A stretch of 64,000 bases of DNA from Aricia agestis (GCF_905147365.1 NC_056418.1:8555262-8619261); one strand, 5' to 3'; positions 54,901 through 59,849 are shown, counted from the first letter of the stretch. The notes: generated by a model not told the origin, from the sequence alone. Made by a program: numbers and translations.

Positions 54901-55499
54901 ACATTATTTCAGATCTGGGACGTCGGCACCGGTCAGTGCCTCGCCACGCTCGTGGGCCACGACAACTGGGTGCGCGGCGCGGCGTGGCACCCCGGCGGCC
55001 GGTACCTGCTCACCGCCAGCGATGACAAGACGCTCCGCGTGTGGGACGTGGCCCACGCGCGGTGCCTCAAGACACTATATGCTCACCAGCACTTCGCCAC
55101 CAGCCTCGGTGAGTTGGTTTTTTTTTTTTTTGGACAACTTGAAGCAATGGTTACACAGTTTTGTTGACAAGTCCTAATAAGTTTGTAAAAGGAAATTGTA
55201 TTTTATTGTAAATTTTCACATATTAATGGATAAGCTACTGACTGTAATTGGTGTCTATTATTATGTTTAAAGCCTGTAATTTCCGGGAAAGGACATAAGA
55301 TAGTTTTCGTCCCGGAAAAGTACACGGTTCCTACGCCATAAGCGTATTTTAACGCAACGATATTGCAGGCAATAATACGCAGTATTGCGAGTTTGAATAA
55401 TATAACATTTTCTGTAAATTTTCAGATTTTCACAAGAACTTGCCATACGTCATATCTGGCAGCGTCGATCAGACCGTCAAAGTTTGGGAGTGTCGCTAA
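15914..55499 (+). CDS. Lis-1: Lis-1 (PAFAH1B1/NudF), complete, nine coding exons
   Basis: Encodes the dynein regulator Lis-1, which with NudE holds cytoplasmic dynein on microtubules and is needed for nuclear migration, mitosis, oogenesis and axonal transport. Exons: 15914-15951, 45771-45924, 49322-49468, 50500-50656, 51912-52089, 52815-52950, 53693-53848, 54913-55108, 55426-55499. All have GT donors and AG acceptors and join in phase to 1236 bp (411 codons plus TAA), the usual length of insect Lis-1. Order: LisH motif (about residues 7-39), coiled coil (about 56-82), and seven WD40 repeats from about residue 106 to the terminal VKVWECR. No break or lost residue was seen. Exons are GC-rich and introns AT-rich. 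The intron after coding exon 1 is 29.8 kb and TE-filled; the others are 0.3-3.4 kb. Confidence 0.97.
16226..16497. mobile_element. MITE with GAAAAAGTGTCC ends
   Basis: Inverted ends GAAAAAGTGTCCAGCTG and CAGCGGACACTTTTTAC. Inner inverted words GTGGCGCTA...TAGCGCCAC. Confidence 0.55.
16512..16600. repeat. Short tandem G-rich repeat
   Basis: TTCTGGGCCAGGGGGGGGCAAAT occurs twice (about 16522 and 16576) with a related unit between. The runs of eight G stand out in AT-rich sequence. Confidence 0.6.
17082..17172 (-). repeat. Variable-stem hairpin repeat, copy 4
   Basis: Minus strand: CTCCAATAGC, perfect stem GGCAGCC/GGCTGCC, then CATAACAATTGAAGATCTAT and CCCACGAT. Confidence 0.65.
17333..17410 (+). 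repeat. Variable-stem hairpin repeat, copy 5
   Basis: ATCAATAAA, stem GCAGCA...TGTCGC, then CTATTGTGTCTGCGATTCCC and ACGATCGAGGTA. Near-identical 3' flank to copy 6. Confidence 0.65.
18424..18572. mobile_element. MITE with AGGGTAAGTTC ends
   Basis: Inverted ends AGGGTAAGTTCAGAATTCGG and its partner TGTCCGAACTTACCCT. Each end also carries an inner GGGTAAGT. The middle (GGATAAAGCCGGATACAGTC) is shared with the element at 5738-6143. Confidence 0.6.
18716..19135 (+). repeat. GGGTTCCGTA...CTTGGCCGR repeat, copy 1
   Basis: Begins AGGGTTCCGTACCCAAAGGG, has a (GTCT)n tract, and ends GACTCGTACTTGGCCGATTT with poly(T). A common insect interspersed repeat. A second copy is at 58848-59771. Confidence 0.6.
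19772..20821. mobile_element. piggyBac-like element, 1.05 kb, no intact transposase
   Basis: Ends CCCTCTATTGCATGAA and CATATGCAGTAAAGGG, flanked by TTAA (19768-19771 and 20822-20825): the CCC...GGG ends and TTAA duplication of piggyBac elements. The motif AAGCC(N)6GGCTTC recurs at 19905, 20429 and 20788. A 72-codon frame at 20095-20313 shows no transposase motif. It contains a hairpin at 20494-20540 with 16 bp arms. Confidence 0.7.
20494..20540. repeat. Hairpin with 16 bp arms
   Basis: ATGTTCAAAGGTTCTT and its exact complement around a 15-base loop, inside the piggyBac-like element. Confidence 0.7.
21538..21852. mobile_element. Short-word MITE (AAGCGTCCACAAG)
   Basis: Ends around GGTTTCCATGCTTGCCAAGG and CAAGCCTTGGCATGC. 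The words CTTGTG, GCGTCCACAA and their complements repeat throughout, which creates spurious open frames on both strands. Confidence 0.5.
21945..21997. promoter_or_regulatory. Paired TCACGTGATC sites
   Basis: Two identical 10-mers (21945-21954 and 21988-21997), each containing the TCACGTGA E-box of the MITF/TFEB class, 43 bp apart within the big Lis-1 intron. Function unproven. Confidence 0.25.
22430..22730 (+). mobile_element. Helitron-like element (TTGCCGGGACAG end)
   Basis: Contains CTGACGGCGACCATTG and ATGGACGTTGCCATGG and ends AACGTTTGCCGGGACAGCTAG. An inverted copy lies at 27395-27740. Confidence 0.65.
23139..23343. mobile_element. MITE with CGGGGCTAAAATGGTC ends
   Basis: Inverted ends CCGGGGCTAAAATGGTCAC and GCGACCATTTTAGCCCCGC, about 200 bp. 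The inner part has inverted AATTGAC/GTCAATT and AATGAATCATATTATGATTC words. Confidence 0.65.
23520..23935. mobile_element. Short-word MITE (GTGCGAG)
   Basis: Starts ATGCCTGGTTTCGGTGCGAG. GTGCGAG or CTCGCAC recurs many times. The 104-codon frame over it is a by-product and is not called a gene. The right end is uncertain. Confidence 0.4.
24034..24276. mobile_element. Short-word MITE (CGAGCAAAAC)
   Basis: Inverted ends GCTAAGTACTCACATACGG and CCGCATGGGAGTACTTAGC. The word CGAGCAAAAC and its complement occur at both ends and again inside, with TTTTACTCTAAATCGA also inverted. Confidence 0.6.
24556..24725 (-). mobile_element. Helitron-like element, decayed
   Basis: Minus-strand relative of the copy at 5846: TTTTTCCGGGATAAA, GGACTCAAAGTATCTCCAT and the (AGAC)n tract are recognisable. 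The 3' hairpin is lost. Confidence 0.55.
24740..25860. other. Lis-1 intron, no clear feature
   Basis: AT-rich. A 66-codon frame at 25661-25861 is unusually well composed for this intron but matches no family I know. Confidence 0.35.
25862..26036 (-). mobile_element. Non-LTR retrotransposon 3' fragment
   Basis: The same 3' sequence as at 4185, from GGGGGTAAACGAGCAAACGG to ATTGATCCAGAAATACTG on the plus strand. 5'-truncated. Confidence 0.6.
26154..26524 (+). mobile_element. Helitron-like element (GTCGCGGGCAACAG end)
   Basis: Starts near CTATACATATGAATAAAATT, followed by GGAGTGTCTGTTTG, and ends GCGGACGAAGTCGCGGGCAA CAG then CTAG. Same end as at 34140-34180. Confidence 0.7.
27395..27740 (-). 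mobile_element. Helitron-like element, inverted copy
   Basis: Begins CTAGCTGTCCCGGTAAACG on the plus strand, with CCATGGCAACGTCCATCGCT and CAATGGTCGCCGTCAG: the reverse of the copy at 22430-22730. Confidence 0.65.
28145..28240 (-). mobile_element. TTAA-flanked MITE, fragment
   Basis: GCGCCGTCCTTTTTCACCTG, GCATATGAAAGACGGGCG and AGAGAAGGACGATGTTTGAT match the left part of the copies at 5081 and 32612, inverted. Confidence 0.65.
28240..28770. other. Lis-1 intron, no feature seen
   Basis: AT-rich intron. Nothing recognised. Confidence 0.35.
28776..29078 (-). mobile_element. SINE copy
   Basis: Complete head (ends CTCTCCCACG on the plus strand) and a poly(T) start at 28776. About 15 bp of the tail (CACCTGATGGAAAGC) is missing compared with the copies at 15267 and 58467. 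Confidence 0.75.
29254..29454 (+). mobile_element. Helitron-like element
   Basis: CATACTAATATTATAAATGC start, GCAACGGAGTTGC hairpin and CTAG at 29451-29454. Same family as 5846, with good integrity. Confidence 0.75.
29460..30300. other. Lis-1 intron, short GC-rich patch only
   Basis: A GC-rich patch at 29550-29640 has inverted GCGGTATG/CATACCGC words and may be another short-word MITE. The rest is AT-rich with nothing recognised. Confidence 0.3.
30310..30495 (-). mobile_element. Helitron-like element, decayed
   Basis: CGTTTATCGCGCGG, TTTTTCCGGGATGAA, CTATGTCCTTTCCCG and GGCTCAGCGGTTTGG, then a GACAGACA tract. Same family as 5846, inverted; 3' end lost. Confidence 0.6.
30500..32130. other. 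Lis-1 intron, mostly unannotated
   Basis: It contains a decayed Helitron tail (about 31485-31550, AATGAAGTTGCCCGG) and a GC-rich unique patch at 31130-31310 with TGACGCA and TGACGTA words. Otherwise nothing was recognised. Confidence 0.3.
32612..33041 (+). mobile_element. TTAA-flanked MITE, copy 2
   Basis: 430 bp between TTAA at 32608-32611 and 33042-33045. Ends GAGGGCGACTAACCC and GGGTTAGTCGCCCCC. Colinear with the copy at 5081 throughout. Confidence 0.75.
33290..33475 (+). mobile_element. SINE copy, 5'-truncated
   Basis: Starts within the CGGAGGCCCAATCCCCTACC part and ends GCTCGTTTGCCCCCTTAG with a short A run. Plus-strand insertion. Confidence 0.7.
33800..34180 (+). mobile_element. Helitron-like element, internally rearranged
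   Basis: GAGAAAGGACATAGGCTAC near 33820, and the end CACGCGGACGAAGTCGCGGG CAACAG then CTAG (34177-34180). The part between is AT-rich and unlike other copies. Confidence 0.5.
34235..34297 (+). mobile_element. Second Helitron 3' end, different family
   Basis: Hairpin CCGAGCAAAGCTCGG followed by TCAAATAG and CTAG (34294-34297), just 117 bp after the previous CTAG end. Its 5' part is unclear. Confidence 0.5.
34300..35120. other. Lis-1 intron, no feature seen
   Basis: No repeat or exon recognised. Confidence 0.35.
35127..35363. mobile_element. MITE with inner hairpin
   Basis: Outer inverted ends AGGTGTACCAGGATCTGATG and CATCAGATTCTGGTAGACCT. A second near-perfect hairpin at 35272-35341 (AAATTGACTAGCAATACC arms, GGGG loop) lies in its right half. 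Confidence 0.65.
35427..36309. mobile_element. 883 bp Harbinger-type MITE with TTA duplication
   Basis: Inverted ends CCCCCGGTTTCTGAAAGG and CCTTTCAGAAACCGGGTG, flanked by TTA on both sides. Inside are two direct copies of an ~85 bp segment (35508-35593 and 35711-35797, with ACATTGATCAG and AAAATTAACTAATCT) on either side of a perfect 21 bp-arm hairpin (35629-35676). Confidence 0.7.
35629..35676. repeat. Perfect 21 bp-arm hairpin
   Basis: GAAAAGAAGGAATCGCAGAC plus T and its complement, loop AATGAC, between the two direct segments of the MITE. Confidence 0.75.
36320..37375. other. Lis-1 intron, no clear element
   Basis: Mostly AT-rich. 37210-37375 becomes GC-rich (CGATCGCCGCCGCGC) and shares AATATTCGACGGRAA wording with the tandem repeat at 38262. 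Confidence 0.3.
37381..37513. repeat. GC-rich hairpin with about 60 bp arms
   Basis: Left arm 37381-37441 and right arm 37452-37513 are complementary with about two mismatches (GGTGAGGGAAAACTTCTCC ... CGCCGTCGCCCGCTCG). Because the arms mirror each other, frames on the two strands start with the same peptide, so neither is a gene. Confidence 0.8.
37522..37728 (+). mobile_element. Helitron-like element
   Basis: TTAATATTATAAATGCGAAA start and GCAACGGAGTTGC hairpin with CTAG at 37725-37728. It begins 9 bp after the GC-rich hairpin, so the two may be one composite. Confidence 0.75.
37882..38214 (+). mobile_element. SINE, full-length copy
   Basis: Head ACGTGGGAGAGCCATGC at 37882, tail TTTGCTCGTTTGCCCCC, then TTATTTCATAAAG and a short A run. 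Plus-strand insertion. Confidence 0.75.
38262..38717. repeat. 228 bp tandem duplication
   Basis: Two units, 38262-38489 and 38490-38717, each starting ATGATAATAAGCCAAAAAA and ending CCCGCCAGCATCTATA. They differ at only a handful of positions, so the duplication is recent. Mirrored minus-strand frames end identically because of it. Confidence 0.8.
38720..40110. other. Lis-1 intron with isolated hAT-type ends
   Basis: AGTTTAGGAACCCCTG (about 38850) and CAGTGGTTCCTAAACC (39572) look like facing hAT-type ends about 700 bp apart. No target duplication could be confirmed. A variable-stem repeat lies at 39190. Confidence 0.3.
39190..39270 (+). repeat. Variable-stem hairpin repeat, copy 6
   Basis: CATCAATCTCCAA, stem GCGGCA/TGCCGC, CATAACAATTAAAAATCTAT, CCCACGATCGAGGTA. 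Confidence 0.65.
40115..40353 (+). mobile_element. Helitron-like repeat (GGGCAAAAGC end)
   Basis: ATAAAACTTAAGGGTGACTG start, CTGGACGGATCGGGCTGAAA core, and end GCGAGCGTAGCCGCGGGC AAAAG then CTCG in place of CTAG. Confidence 0.5.
40360..42880. other. Lis-1 intron, no clear feature
   Basis: About 2.5 kb without any recognised repeat family, exon or strong hairpin, apart from an A/T-rich inverted run near 41090-41140. The longest stretch of the big intron free of recognisable insertions. Confidence 0.35.
42887..43085. mobile_element. Short-word MITE (CCATTGTG/GGCCCA)
   Basis: Starts AAGGTGCCTCTTCACGATGG, followed by TCCATGCTGGCCCA; near the end TGGGCCATTGTGTACTGG. Words of GGCCCA, CCATTGTG and CATGATGG repeat in both orientations. 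Confidence 0.45.
43655..43945 (+). repeat. Lepidopteran interspersed repeat
   Basis: TATATTAATACGTGAGCC, AAAACTTTGTATCCCTTTT and GACGAAAAATGGGGAAACG make up a start seen in many lepidopteran repeats. The end was not defined. Confidence 0.35.
44381..44475 (+). mobile_element. Possible LTR remnant with primer-binding site
   Basis: TGTTACGTGCTAG at 44381 and its exact complement CTAGCACGTAACA ending 44451 give TG...CA ends. Four bases later TGTGTCAGAAGTGGGATT resembles a tRNA-Leu primer-binding site. An LTR of 71 bp is too short, so it would be internally deleted. Confidence 0.45.
45058..45077. repeat. Interstitial telomere-type repeat
   Basis: Four CTAAC units, the insect TTAGG repeat on the other strand. 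Confidence 0.7.
45468..45663 (+). mobile_element. Helitron-like element next to Lis-1 exon 2
   Basis: CATACTAATATTATAAAAT start, GCAACGGAGTTGC hairpin, CTAG at 45660-45663. It lies only 107 bp before the exon 2 acceptor. Confidence 0.75.
45771..45924 (+). CDS. Lis-1: Lis-1 coding exon 2 (residues 13-64, LisH)
   Basis: Encodes the LisH dimerisation motif (AIADYLGSNGYNDALEAFKK) and the start of the coiled coil. A Helitron-like element ends 107 bp before the acceptor. Confidence 0.96.
46045..46109. repeat. Hairpin, about 30 bp arms
   Basis: AACATTGGCCATTTGTGGGC, followed by CAACTA, and complement around ACGGGACTCCCGT. Confidence 0.75.
46366..46458. repeat. Hairpin, about 38 bp arms
   Basis: TATAGCTTGACCGCTGTAAA, followed by GTCGACC, and complement. 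GTAGCATAC appears twice in the left arm. Confidence 0.75.
46911..47303. mobile_element. Short-word MITE hosting a second MITE
   Basis: Inverted ends AGGGCCTGTCCGCACTGCGA and TCGCAGTGCGGACGGGCCCT, continuing into ATTTTAAYCGC. Split by the element at 46990-47199. Confidence 0.75.
46990..47199. mobile_element. Tc1/mariner-type MITE, nested
   Basis: TACAGGGTGTAACAAAAC and GTTTTGTTACACTTTGTA with TA at both edges. A second inner inverted pair, GGGTGTGTATG/CATACACACCC. Confidence 0.7.
47310..48280. other. Lis-1 intron, no feature seen
   Basis: No exon, repeat or hairpin recognised. Confidence 0.35.
48284..48502. mobile_element. hAT MITE, older copy
   Basis: CAGTGTTTCCCAACC start and GGTTGACAAACACTG end. 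The flanking 8-mers GTCTAGTG and GCCTAAAG agree at 5 of 8 bases. It holds GGGGGTCYGTG repeats. Confidence 0.55.
49322..49468 (+). CDS. Lis-1: Lis-1 coding exon 3 (residues 65-113)
   Basis: Encodes the rest of the coiled coil (VMELESKLSEAQKEF), the linker with WIPRPPEKF, and the GHRATITK start of WD repeat 1. Confidence 0.96.
49523..49697 (-). mobile_element. Helitron-like element
   Basis: Minus-strand copy of the 5846 family; the 3' end reads GCGTCATTTAG, with CTAG changed to TTAG. It starts 55 bp after the exon 3 donor. Confidence 0.7.
50145..50345 (-). mobile_element. tRNA-derived SINE
   Basis: On the minus strand the head reads like a tRNA: A box TGGCTCAGTGG, B box GGTTCGAATCC, T stem GCGGG/CCCGC. 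The acceptor ends do not pair, and a tail with CCCAGGTCTGGATGTG follows, so it is a SINE and not a tRNA gene. Confidence 0.75.
50500..50656 (+). CDS. Lis-1: Lis-1 coding exon 4 (residues 114-165)
   Basis: Rest of WD repeat 1 (SSSEDATIKVWDFEGG) and the first half of WD repeat 2 (LKGHTDSVQDIAFD). Ends in phase 1; donor GTGAGT. Confidence 0.96.
50660..51905. other. Lis-1 intron 5, no feature seen
   Basis: AT-rich intron with one less AT-rich stretch (51340-51480). No repeat family recognised. Confidence 0.35.
51912..52089 (+). CDS. Lis-1: Lis-1 coding exon 5 (residues 166-224)
   Basis: Rest of WD repeat 2 (SADMSIKLWDF) and most of WD repeat 3 (MQGHDHNVSSVAFSPSG to KAWEVATG). Acceptor CTTCCAG; donor GG|GTGAGT. 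Confidence 0.96.
52309..52466. mobile_element. Harbinger-type MITE, copy 1 (TTA duplication)
   Basis: 158 bp hairpin-forming element, ends CGGCCGTTCCCAATATTTG and complement, flanked by TTA (52306-52308 and 52467-52469). Differs at two bases from the copy at 59850. Confidence 0.85.
52815..52950 (+). CDS. Lis-1: Lis-1 coding exon 6 (residues 225-270)
   Basis: WD repeat 4: YKGHREWVRMVRVSADG and SNDQTVRIWN. Its donor (AAG|GTATGA) is followed within 16 bp by a MITE. Confidence 0.96.
52966..53310. mobile_element. Short-word MITE with nested hairpin
   Basis: Inverted ends GGGCCATAGACGGACCGCA and TGCGGTCCGTCTATGGCC. An inner hairpin at about 53049-53140 (AGCACTACCAGCGCCCTGGG and relatives). It starts 16 bp after the Lis-1 exon 6 donor. 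Confidence 0.7.
53693..53848 (+). CDS. Lis-1: Lis-1 coding exon 7 (residues 271-322)
   Basis: First part of WD repeat 5, with the long Lis-1 loop inserted between strands. Here the loop is Ala-rich (DAAAAAINEAAGGDNRRAA). Ends GSRDKSVK. Confidence 0.96.
53868..53937. repeat. Single pogo-like TIR end
   Basis: TACAGTAGACCCTCATTAAT, followed by CCGGC, matches the ends of the element at 12741. No partner end was found. Confidence 0.4.
53938..54098. mobile_element. MITE, family of three, copy 3
   Basis: GAACGTGGCGAAAAAAGCAA, CTGCCATCATACAAAAATGC and CCCACGTTCAT match the copies at 12281 and 13631. Its outer ends (TTGATTCATAGG/CCTATGAAT) relate to the MITE at 2832. Confidence 0.6.
54115..54350 (-). 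mobile_element. Non-LTR retrotransposon 3' fragment
   Basis: Same sequence as at 4185: GGGGGCAAACAAGCAAATGG through ATTCCAGAGTTTTACAGTGC. No poly(T) run remains. Confidence 0.6.
54913..55108 (+). CDS. Lis-1: Lis-1 coding exon 8 (residues 323-387)
   Basis: End of WD repeat 5 (IWDVGTGQCL), WD repeat 6 (LVGHDNWVRGAAWHPGG to LRVWDV) and the start of WD repeat 7 (LYAHQHFATSL). Confidence 0.96.
55426..55499 (+). CDS. Lis-1: Lis-1 coding exon 9 and stop (residues 388-411)
   Basis: Encodes DFHKNLPYVISGSVDQTVKV then WECR and TAA, the invariant end of the beta-propeller. Confidence 0.97.
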
Positions 55500-57700
55500 G
55501 AGCATTGCCATTTTAGTTAACTTAAACTCACCGATGATATCTTTATCATTTTCACATTAAAGGAACTGCAACAGATGAGAAAATTGTATGCGGTGTTTTT
55601 TGTTGTAACAAACAGAAGGTTAAACTTTATGTAAGCAAGTCTGGGCATTCTAATTTTGATGAAGGTTTTTTTAATCACAAAATAGTAGCACAATTCTTTG
55701 CAAATGTTTTGATAGTGTTTTTTTTTATCTATATTCTACTTGAGATCATAGTGAATAGTGCCATTGTATCAATTCAGATTAATATCAATAATTACTACTT
55801 ATATGCTGCTTATTGTAATCAGTATAAACATATAACTGACTAATTATAATGGCACATCTTAAACGTTTCTAATCATACAGCTCAACTTTGCTTACATAAT
55901 AGTCGGTGACACCTATAGTTTTGATAATTTGTTGATATTGATTCGTCCCACTCATTGTCGTGAGTTGTTACGATGTTGCTATGTTCCGTTCACCAATTGG
56001 ACTCTTCATCGCTTATAGAAACACATTCCATGAAAACGCGAGTGCTCATAGTTTAGTTGTGATTAGTCAAAATATATACTCAAAGATTACGAAACTTAGT
56101 TAATATCAGTCTTTCGAAAGACGGTTAAAAAATGGCATAGCAATCATCAGGTACGTTCACACAATGAGACGAGGAGTAAAAGCTGTGTTATAATTTAACA
56201 TTTCATTATTCTGTTTTATTTTATAGTTATTTTTATTAGTAGGAGCGTTTAGATGTAACTTTATTTGGTATGAATAGTTAATATAATTTTCTTACGTCCA
56301 CTCTAGAGGAACTCGTACCTTGTTTATTGATAATTTAGTTTTATTAAATTTTATATAAATGGGTATTCATGACAAGCTGGAATTAGTTTTTGGAAGTTAT
56401 TTATCATCTGTGTTCTGTGCATAATGATGCCTGTGGGTCTCCCGGGAGCTTCATTATGTGTGTTAGCTCGCGCCAACATCATCAATGATCGCCGTCTCGC
56501 TAATTCTGTTCGTACCGACGAGTGGGCCTCGTGTAGATTCAAAGAGACTTATTTTAAGTTTTGTTTGATTCAAAACTTTAACTATAAGTTAGAGTGTTAT
56601 ATTTTAAAAGGATTTTTTACTATTTATTTATATCTGCAATGTTTAATGGATGTCTCAAACGCCTGTTAGCTAGTACTCTGAATTGCTAGTGAGCCGGTTC
56701 GCCGGATCGGTTAAGTTACGCTGTCATACCAGAGTTTTACGTAAACTGAAGTGTGTGATATAATTATTAATATTATTAACGCTATTCGTGGTAGCTACGC
56801 AAAGAATTACCGATGCTGTTTCTTTTTAGATATTTATTATAAATCGAGGAGTTTGGTTGCCCGGTATTCTCTAGGATTAATTGTAGGTGTAGTCGAGTAT
56901 TGTCATACTATTAGAAGCTTGCAGTGCTAGCGTATGAATATGTTAGCTCAGATTATGGAGTAAACCTGGCAGAAATGAAAAATCATAAGTGAAACTATGC
57001 CATCCTAGTATAACTACTGTGCATTCTTACTGGTTTAATCTGTATTCTGAGTGTGTAAAGTATGTTTATGAAGCCTTTCTACCGCACTGTGTTGCTAAAT
57101 TATGAGTGAACTAAATCATCTATTGCGGTAGATGTAGGCGATATGCTTAATCAGTGTAGTATCCAAACGATATGAGGAGATTATATTATGATTCATAACA
57201 TAGGTAGGAAAGTCCTTTTGTTCGATCCTCCTTGGTTAGTCATAGAGTAATTCTCATTATAATTTGTACAATGATTTCATATTTAACTCACCTCGTTTGT
57301 ATGGTTCCTTTTTGTCTATTTTTTTTCGTGTCTATCGTTTGTACATGTTAGTAACTTTGTGAAACATTTGGAAGTACTACCTATTATAATCTCCTTGTGA
57401 ATATTTTATATGCAGTAGTTTATGATTTGATGCTTGCGGATTATTGTATGTCTAACATAATATAAAAATTATTCAATTATAAAGTAAATAGTATCGCACT
57501 CATGTTAAAGCTTACATTTAACAGAATCCTCAGGCTACATAAACTCATATTAAAGTATACCGAAACTTTTCAATAGGAGGATTTTGTGTATTTAACCACT
57601 CAAACATTGTATTTTGTCTAAATTTATATAGAACTACATACCGGAACTTAAATAGAATTTGGTCTAATATTTTCTGTAAATAAATCAAATATGTAATAAT
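55500..57700 (+). terminator. Lis-1: Lis-1 3' UTR and poly(A) site
   Basis: About 2.2 kb without any repeat family seen elsewhere in the window. Near its end an AATAAA (57679-57684) is followed about 20 bp later by a GT-rich GGTGTGTG, the usual two-part cleavage signal, so cleavage is expected near 57695-57705. No earlier AATAAA was noticed; ATTAAA at about 55555 could give a short form. Confidence 0.65.
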
Positions 57701-57757
57701 TTAATGGTGTGTGATTTATTATTCTTTAACCCCTGAAAACCTTATTTCTGTGTAAAG

Positions 57758-57960
57758 GCCCCAACCCACCGCGGCGCACGGAGAGGCTACGCACGTGCGT
57801 CAAGCTTCGCTTTGTAAAAAAATATATGTGACTGTCCACTGCAACCCACGCACACGCTACGCACGAATTGTGTCAATCAAAGAAATAAACCCTTAACCCA
57901 TGCACCTCCACGCGTGCGCGTGGCCGTGCACAGCGTGCGCCGCGCTAGGTTGGCGGCTTA
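57758..57960. mobile_element. Short-word MITE (GCACGCGT-type words)
   Basis: Ends AAGGCCCCAACCCACCGCGG and CGCGCTAGGTTGGCGGCTTA, with many GCACGC/GCGTGC words. It lies about 60 bp beyond the Lis-1 poly(A) signal. Confidence 0.6.
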
Positions 57961-57992
57961 ACATGAGATTATTGTGATTCGGTCGCTTTCGC

Positions 57993-58020
57993 TGTCTCAA
58001 AGGAATATTCCTTTGAGACA
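57993..58020. repeat. Perfect 28 bp palindrome
   Basis: TGTCTCAAAGGAAT joined directly to its complement. Confidence 0.75.
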
Positions 58021-58067
58021 AGCGAACACTCGAAGCGTAATCAGTAATCACCATTCACCACTGACCT

Positions 58068-58404
58068 CCATACAAGTACGCTGGACTTATGATACCGTAT
58101 CCTTTGAAATGACATCTATTTTTTTGTGCCTATTTGAAGCGGAATCAGCGCCCCCAATGCGGGGGCGCTGATTCTACTCCATCCAATATCCAAGTACTCT
58201 ATCTATCTATCAGCGCCATATTGGCGCTGATAGATAGATAGAGTACTTGGAACTAATACTAGTTTCTACAACCAATAACGATTAAGCAGCCATTTGCAAG
58301 TTACGTCAGATTTAGTTCTCTTCCCCCGCATTGGGTCGCTGATTCCGCTTCAAATAGGCACTAAAAGCAGGTGGGTATCATAAGTCCAGCGTACTTATAT
58401 AATG
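58068..58404. mobile_element. Foldback element with three nested hairpins
   Basis: Outer imperfect arms of about 90 bp (AAGTACGCTGGACTTATGAT...GCCTATTTGAAGCGGAATCA and complement). Inside are a GC hairpin (58142-58174; GAATCAGCGCCCCC arms) and a perfect 29 bp-arm hairpin (58190-58250) carrying ATCTATCTAT and CAGCGCCA. Confidence 0.75.
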
Positions 58405-58466
58405 GATGTCAGTGCTAATCACAAATAACGCGGTTCAACTCAGTTGCGCCGAAGTTGAAACATAGT

Positions 58467-58726
58467 TTTTTTTTTATGAAATAAGGGGGCAAACGAGCAA
58501 ACGGGTCACCTGGTGGAAAGCAACTTCCGTCGCCCATGGACACTTGCAGCATCAGAAGAGCTGCAGGTGCGTTGCCGGCCTTTGAAGAGGGAATAGGGGA
58601 GGGTAGGGATGGGAAGGGAAGGGAATAGGGGAGGGTAGGAAAGGGAATAGGGTAGGGGATTGGGCCTCCGGTAAACTCACTCACTCGGCGAAACACAGCG
58701 CAAGCGCTGTTTCACGCCGGTTTTGC
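58467..58726 (-). mobile_element. SINE copy, 5'-truncated
   Basis: Poly(T) start, full 3' part, ends at GCTGTTTCACGCCGGTTTT without the head. Confidence 0.75.
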
Positions 58727-58847
58727 AAAGAGAATAGTGATAATATTCTCTTTGCTAAATTGCGACTATGATAACAGATGGAACCCACGACCGAATTCTC
58801 GAAAATATTATCGACGTATTTACAGTTGAGTTACAATAAAAGGGTTC

Positions 58848-59771
58848 CGTAGCCAAATGGCAAAAAACGGAACCCTTATAGATTCGTCATGTCTGTCTGT
58901 CTGTCTGTCCGTCCGTATGTTACAGCCACTTTTCTCCGAAACTATAAGAGCTATACTATTGAAACTTGGTAAGTAGATGTAGTTTGTGAACCGCATTAAG
59001 ATTTTGATATAAAAATGGAAAAACCATAAAAAATTTTAGGGGTCCCTATAGGTACAACTGAAACAAAAAAAAATTCATCTAACCTATGCGTGTTCTGACT
59101 CTATGGATAGGTCTTTAAAAATCATATTGAGGTTCCTAATATTATTTTTTCTAACCTGAATACTTTGCGAGAGAGACTCTTCCAAAGTGGTTAAATGTGT
59201 GTCACCCTACACTAACTTCTAAAGTATCATGATAAGTCTAAAAAAATATATGATCTACATTGATGAGATTTAGCAAATAGTTTTTTCTATACGTCATAAA
59301 TCGTAAACCTTAAACCAAAAAAATAATAAATTCATCTAACCTATGCGTGTGGGGCAATGGGGTATCTATGGATAGGTCTTAAAAAATTACATTGAAGTTT
59401 CTAATATATTTTTTTTCTAATCTGAATAGTTTACGAGAAAGATTCATTTACACTTGCAAAGTGGTAAAATGTGTGGTAAAATGTGTGTCGCCCCCCTCTA
59501 ACTTCTAAATTGGGGGCATGATAAATCTAAAAAAAATACATGATGTACATTACTATAAAAACTACCAACGAAAATTGGTTTGAACGAGATCTAGCAAGTA
59601 GTTTTTTTTACGTTATAAATCGTAAACATTAAATAAACTTTCATTAAATTAACTGAAATATAAAAATAAATCAAAAACTTTTTAATTTCATAAAAATAAA
59701 CCTTATTGCTGCTGCAGAACCCTCCATGGGCGGGCGGGTCCTAGTTCAACTCGCACTTGGCCGGTTTTTTT
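58848..59771 (+). repeat. GGGTTCCGTA...CTTGGCCGG repeat, copy 2
   Basis: GGGTTCCGTAGCCAAATGGC start, GTCT/GTCC tract, end CAACTCGCACTTGGCCGG with poly(T). A segment with TCATCTAACCTATGCGTG is present twice inside (about 59076 and 59332), an internal duplication. Confidence 0.6.
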
Positions 59772-59849
59772 TCATGAATGTGACTTAATATTGTGTTCAA
59801 TATTGTGTTTCGTCGTTGATTCTCATAATGTATTTTTAAGAGACACTAA

